Shown here one piece after another: positions 62,034 through 64,000 of a stretch of 64,000 nucleotides of DNA. Below the pieces are notes generated by a model. It was not told where the DNA came from. It saw only the letters and a list, made by a program, of their open reading frames with translations, and made no database searches. This stretch comes from Sphingobacterium micropteri (GTDB lineage: Bacteria > Bacteroidota > Bacteroidia > Sphingobacteriales > Sphingobacteriaceae). Made by a program: the position numbers and the translations under genes. The stretch covers positions 1-64,000 of the forward strand of contig NZ_JACOIK010000009.1 of assembly GCF_014692515.1 (NCBI RefSeq), read 5' to 3'. The stretch's first letter is position 1; every line of letters begins with the position of its first letter.

Positions 62034-62620
62034 CCCATATTCAATAACATATTGTGCTCCTCAATCATTTTACGCAAATTATTGAGCGCATAACGCATAC
62101 GTCCTAATGCTGTATTGATACTTACATCCGTAATTTCGGCAATTTCTTTAAAGCTCATATCACAAAAGTGGCGCATAATCAGTACCTCTTTTTGATCATC
62201 AGGTAACTTTTGAATAATCTTCCGTAGATCCACGTCACGTTGATTAGTCATTAATTTGGATTCCGCATTATCGTCCGCAAATTCCAATACACCAAAAATA
62301 TCATATCCCTCACTGCTCACCACTGTCGGGCTCCGTTTTTCTTTCCGAAAATGGTCAATCACCATATTTTGAGCAATACGAACGACCCATGGAAGAAACT
62401 TTCCTTCCTCATTATATCGTCCAGATTTTAATGTTTTGATTACCTTTATAAAGGTTTCTTGAAAGATATCTTCGGCGAGATATTCATCTTTCACCTGCAG
62501 ATAGATGGATGTATATATTTTTGATTTATATCTATTCAGTAATACCTCTATCCCCGTTTCATCTCCCGCCACGTAGGCCTGAATCAATTCAAGGTCACTC
62601 TTTTCTTTTAACGTTTTCAT
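62030..62620 (-). CDS. ECF-type RNA polymerase sigma factor
   Basis: This 196-residue sigma-70 family factor shows region 2 ([58 protein letters not shown]) and region 4 ([40 protein letters not shown]). A linker of about 25 residues separates them. No anti-sigma gene is adjacent. Close relatives are widespread in Bacteroidota; the regulon is not known from this sequence. Confidence 0.92.
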   Translation of the reverse strand: MKTLKEKSDLELIQAYVAGDETGIEVLLNRYKSKIYTSIYLQVKDEYLAEDIFQETFIKVIKTLKSGRYNEEGKFLPWVVRIAQNMVIDHFRKEKRSPTVVSSEGYDIFGVLEFADDNAESKLMTNQRDVDLRKIIQKLPDDQKEVLIMRHFCDMSFKEIAEITDVSINTALGRMRYALNNLRKMIEEHNMLLNMG

Positions 62621-62845
62621 AGTAAATCCCCAGATTTATGTTTGAATTTATTTTAAAGAGTAAAGTGTTTTATAGGCGTCCTTTCGTTTGTATAAACATA
62701 TTTCAAAGCAAATGAAAAATAACGAAGATTCAAATTAAACGATTATTTTTTAACATTTATTCACACATCTTTCGCATTTCTGAATATAACAAATAAGCAC
62801 CTATTATGGTTTAGTATATTTATATTTTTTTACGGTAAACATGCA

Positions 62846-62880
62846 AAAAAGGTGAGCAAAAAATTGCCCACCTTCTTTTA
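62846..62880 (-). terminator. Terminator of glyA
   Basis: On the minus strand AAGGTGGGCAAT / TTGCTCACCTT around a T/A-rich loop is followed by TTTTTTGC, 24 bp after the glyA stop. Confidence 0.8.
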
Positions 62881-62903
62881 CTAATGCTAATGTTATGCTA
62901 TTA

Positions 62904-64000
62904 TTATTTATATAACGGAAATTGTGCCATCAAGGCTTTCACTTTTCCATGAATGGCATCCAAAGCACTTTCATTCGCTCGATTTGCCAGCGCTTCATCG
63001 ATCAGTTCACCAATTTGTATAATTTCGTCCTCTTTAATACCACGGGTGGTAACAGCTGCTGTACCAAAACGCACTCCCGACGTAACGAATGGTGAGCGTG
63101 TATCAAAAGGAACCATGTTTTTATTCGTCGTAATACCAGCTTTGCCTAATACCGCTTCAGCCTCTTTTCCGGAAATATCCTTGTTACGCAAATCAACCAA
63201 CATCAAATGGTTGTCTGTACCTCCGGAAATGATCTTATAATCACGGTCAACAAAGAATTGCGCTAAAGTCTGTGCATTTTTACGCACTTGTTTAGCATAT
63301 TCCAAGTATTCATCGCTCAGTGCTTCACCATATGCAATTGCTTTCGCCGCAATGGTATGTTCCAAAGGTCCTCCCTGTGTACCAGGGAATACTGCCAAGT
63401 CCAATAATTGCGTTATGGTACGGGTTTCTCCTTTCGGTGTTTTAATACCCCAAGTATTTTCAAAATCCTGGCCAACCATAATCATACCGCCACGAGGACC
63501 ACGCAATGTTTTGTGTGTCGTTGTGGTTACGATATGACAATGTGGAAGCGGATCGTTCAACAAACCTTTTGCAATCAATCCCGCAGGATGAGAGATATCT
63601 GCTAATACAAGTGCTCCAATTTCATCAGCTACCTTACGGATACGCGCGTAATCCCAATCGCGTGAATACGCGGAAGCACCACATATGATCATTTTAGGCT
63701 TTTCGCGCAAAGCAGTCTCTTCTAATTGCTCATAATCGATAAGCCCCGTATCTTCTTTTACTCCATAAAATAACGGTTGGTATATTTTACCAGAAAGATT
63801 CGCAGGCGAACCGTGTGTTAAATGCCCGCCATGAGATAGATCAAGTCCTAAAATTTTATCACCAGGTTGAATCGTCGCTAAGAAAACCGCAGCATTTGCT
63901 TGTGCTCCGGAGTGAGGCTGCACATTTACCCATGAAGCGCCAAATAATTTTTTTGCCCGGTCAATAGCAATCGCTTCAATTTCGTCAACCACTTCACAAC
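62904..64000 (-). CDS. glyA: Serine hydroxymethyltransferase, 3' part (5' end beyond window)
   Basis: This fold type I PLP enzyme interconverts serine and glycine with tetrahydrofolate. About 365 residues are present. The frame remains open to the window edge through [12 protein letters not shown], so the N-terminal approximately 55-60 residues lie outside; the GTG at 63990-63992 is an internal valine, not a start. Visible are [44 protein letters not shown] with the Schiff-base lysine, and [18 protein letters not shown] terminator follows. Confidence 0.96.
   Translation of the reverse strand, partial: CEVVDEIEAIAIDRAKKLFGASWVNVQPHSGAQANAAVFLATIQPGDKILGLDLSHGGHLTHGSPANLSGKIYQPLFYGVKEDTGLIDYEQLEETALREKPKMIICGASAYSRDWDYARIRKVADEIGALVLADISHPAGLIAKGLLNDPLPHCHIVTTTTHKTLRGPRGGMIMVGQDFENTWGIKTPKGETRTITQLLDLAVFPGTQGGPLEHTIAAKAIAYGEALSDEYLEYAKQVRKNAQTLAQFFVDRDYKIISGGTDNHLMLVDLRNKDISGKEAEAVLGKAGITTNKNMVPFDTRSPFVTSGVRFGTAAVTTRGIKEDEIIQIGELIDEALANRANESALDAIHGKVKALMAQFPLYK

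Overview
The window is chromosomal DNA from a member of the phylum Bacteroidota, most probably family Sphingobacteriaceae (Sphingobacterium/Pedobacter-like). The evidence is the recurrent promoter motif TAnnTTTG (mostly TATCTTTG), often with a TTG box about 19 bp upstream; the near absence of Shine-Dalgarno sequences; and typical families such as DUF4254, HU-HIG histone-like proteins, M56/BlaR1-TonB-plug fusions, ECF sigma factors with repeat-bearing partners, META lipoproteins, Rpn/PD-(D/E)XK proteins and a two-subunit transketolase. No database search was possible; family names come from recognised motifs and gene order.

Layout. 1-6.4 kb is a decaying mobile region: the 3' part of an IS21-family element (istA end plus istB), a large DEAH helicase gene that is truncated by the IS end and also frameshifted at an A7 run, and a large serine recombinase, all lying on the 3' side of a tRNA-Pro gene. 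6.8-34.7 kb is conserved housekeeping DNA: rplS, pyrG-yidC, an acyl-CoA dehydrogenase, a small lipoprotein, purB, nfu, split transketolase, an ECF sigma/anti-sigma-like/periplasmic trio, a class III aminotransferase, an SGNH hydrolase, an HhH/beta-barrel protein-comEC-recQ operon, two initiator tRNA genes, prs, tRNA-Gln, rplY (CTC type), pth, a BlaI/BlaR1-like pair, gltA and a META lipoprotein. 34.9-42.5 kb is nuoHIJKLMN of respiratory complex I; nuoA and nuoB lie separately at 59.3-60.4 kb and nuoCDEFG are absent from the window.

42.5-53.8 kb is a surface-polysaccharide (LPS/O-antigen type) locus with DUF4254, GT9, GT32, GT2, GT8, GT6 and GT11 enzymes and a pair of uncharacterised paralogous CgeB-like proteins. 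The adjacent GT6 and GT11 genes resemble the last two enzymes of ABO(H) blood-group antigen synthesis. 53.8-56.8 kb is a worn accessory stretch: a lipoprotein gene broken at a TTACC tandem repeat, a cluster of CCRCGG-centred palindromes, an HU-HIG gene with a duplicated promoter and two 10-bp-periodic repeat arrays, a GT11 gene remnant fused to a scrap of HU-like gene, and an Rpn-family nuclease. 57-64 kb returns to housekeeping genes: zinc metallopeptidase, ffh, nuoA-nuoB, purK-purE, an ECF sigma factor and the 3' part of glyA.

The least ordinary pieces are the HU promoter region, the slippage-type frameshift in the helicase, the ABO-like glycosyltransferase pair, the paralogous CgeB-like pair and the split complex I locus.
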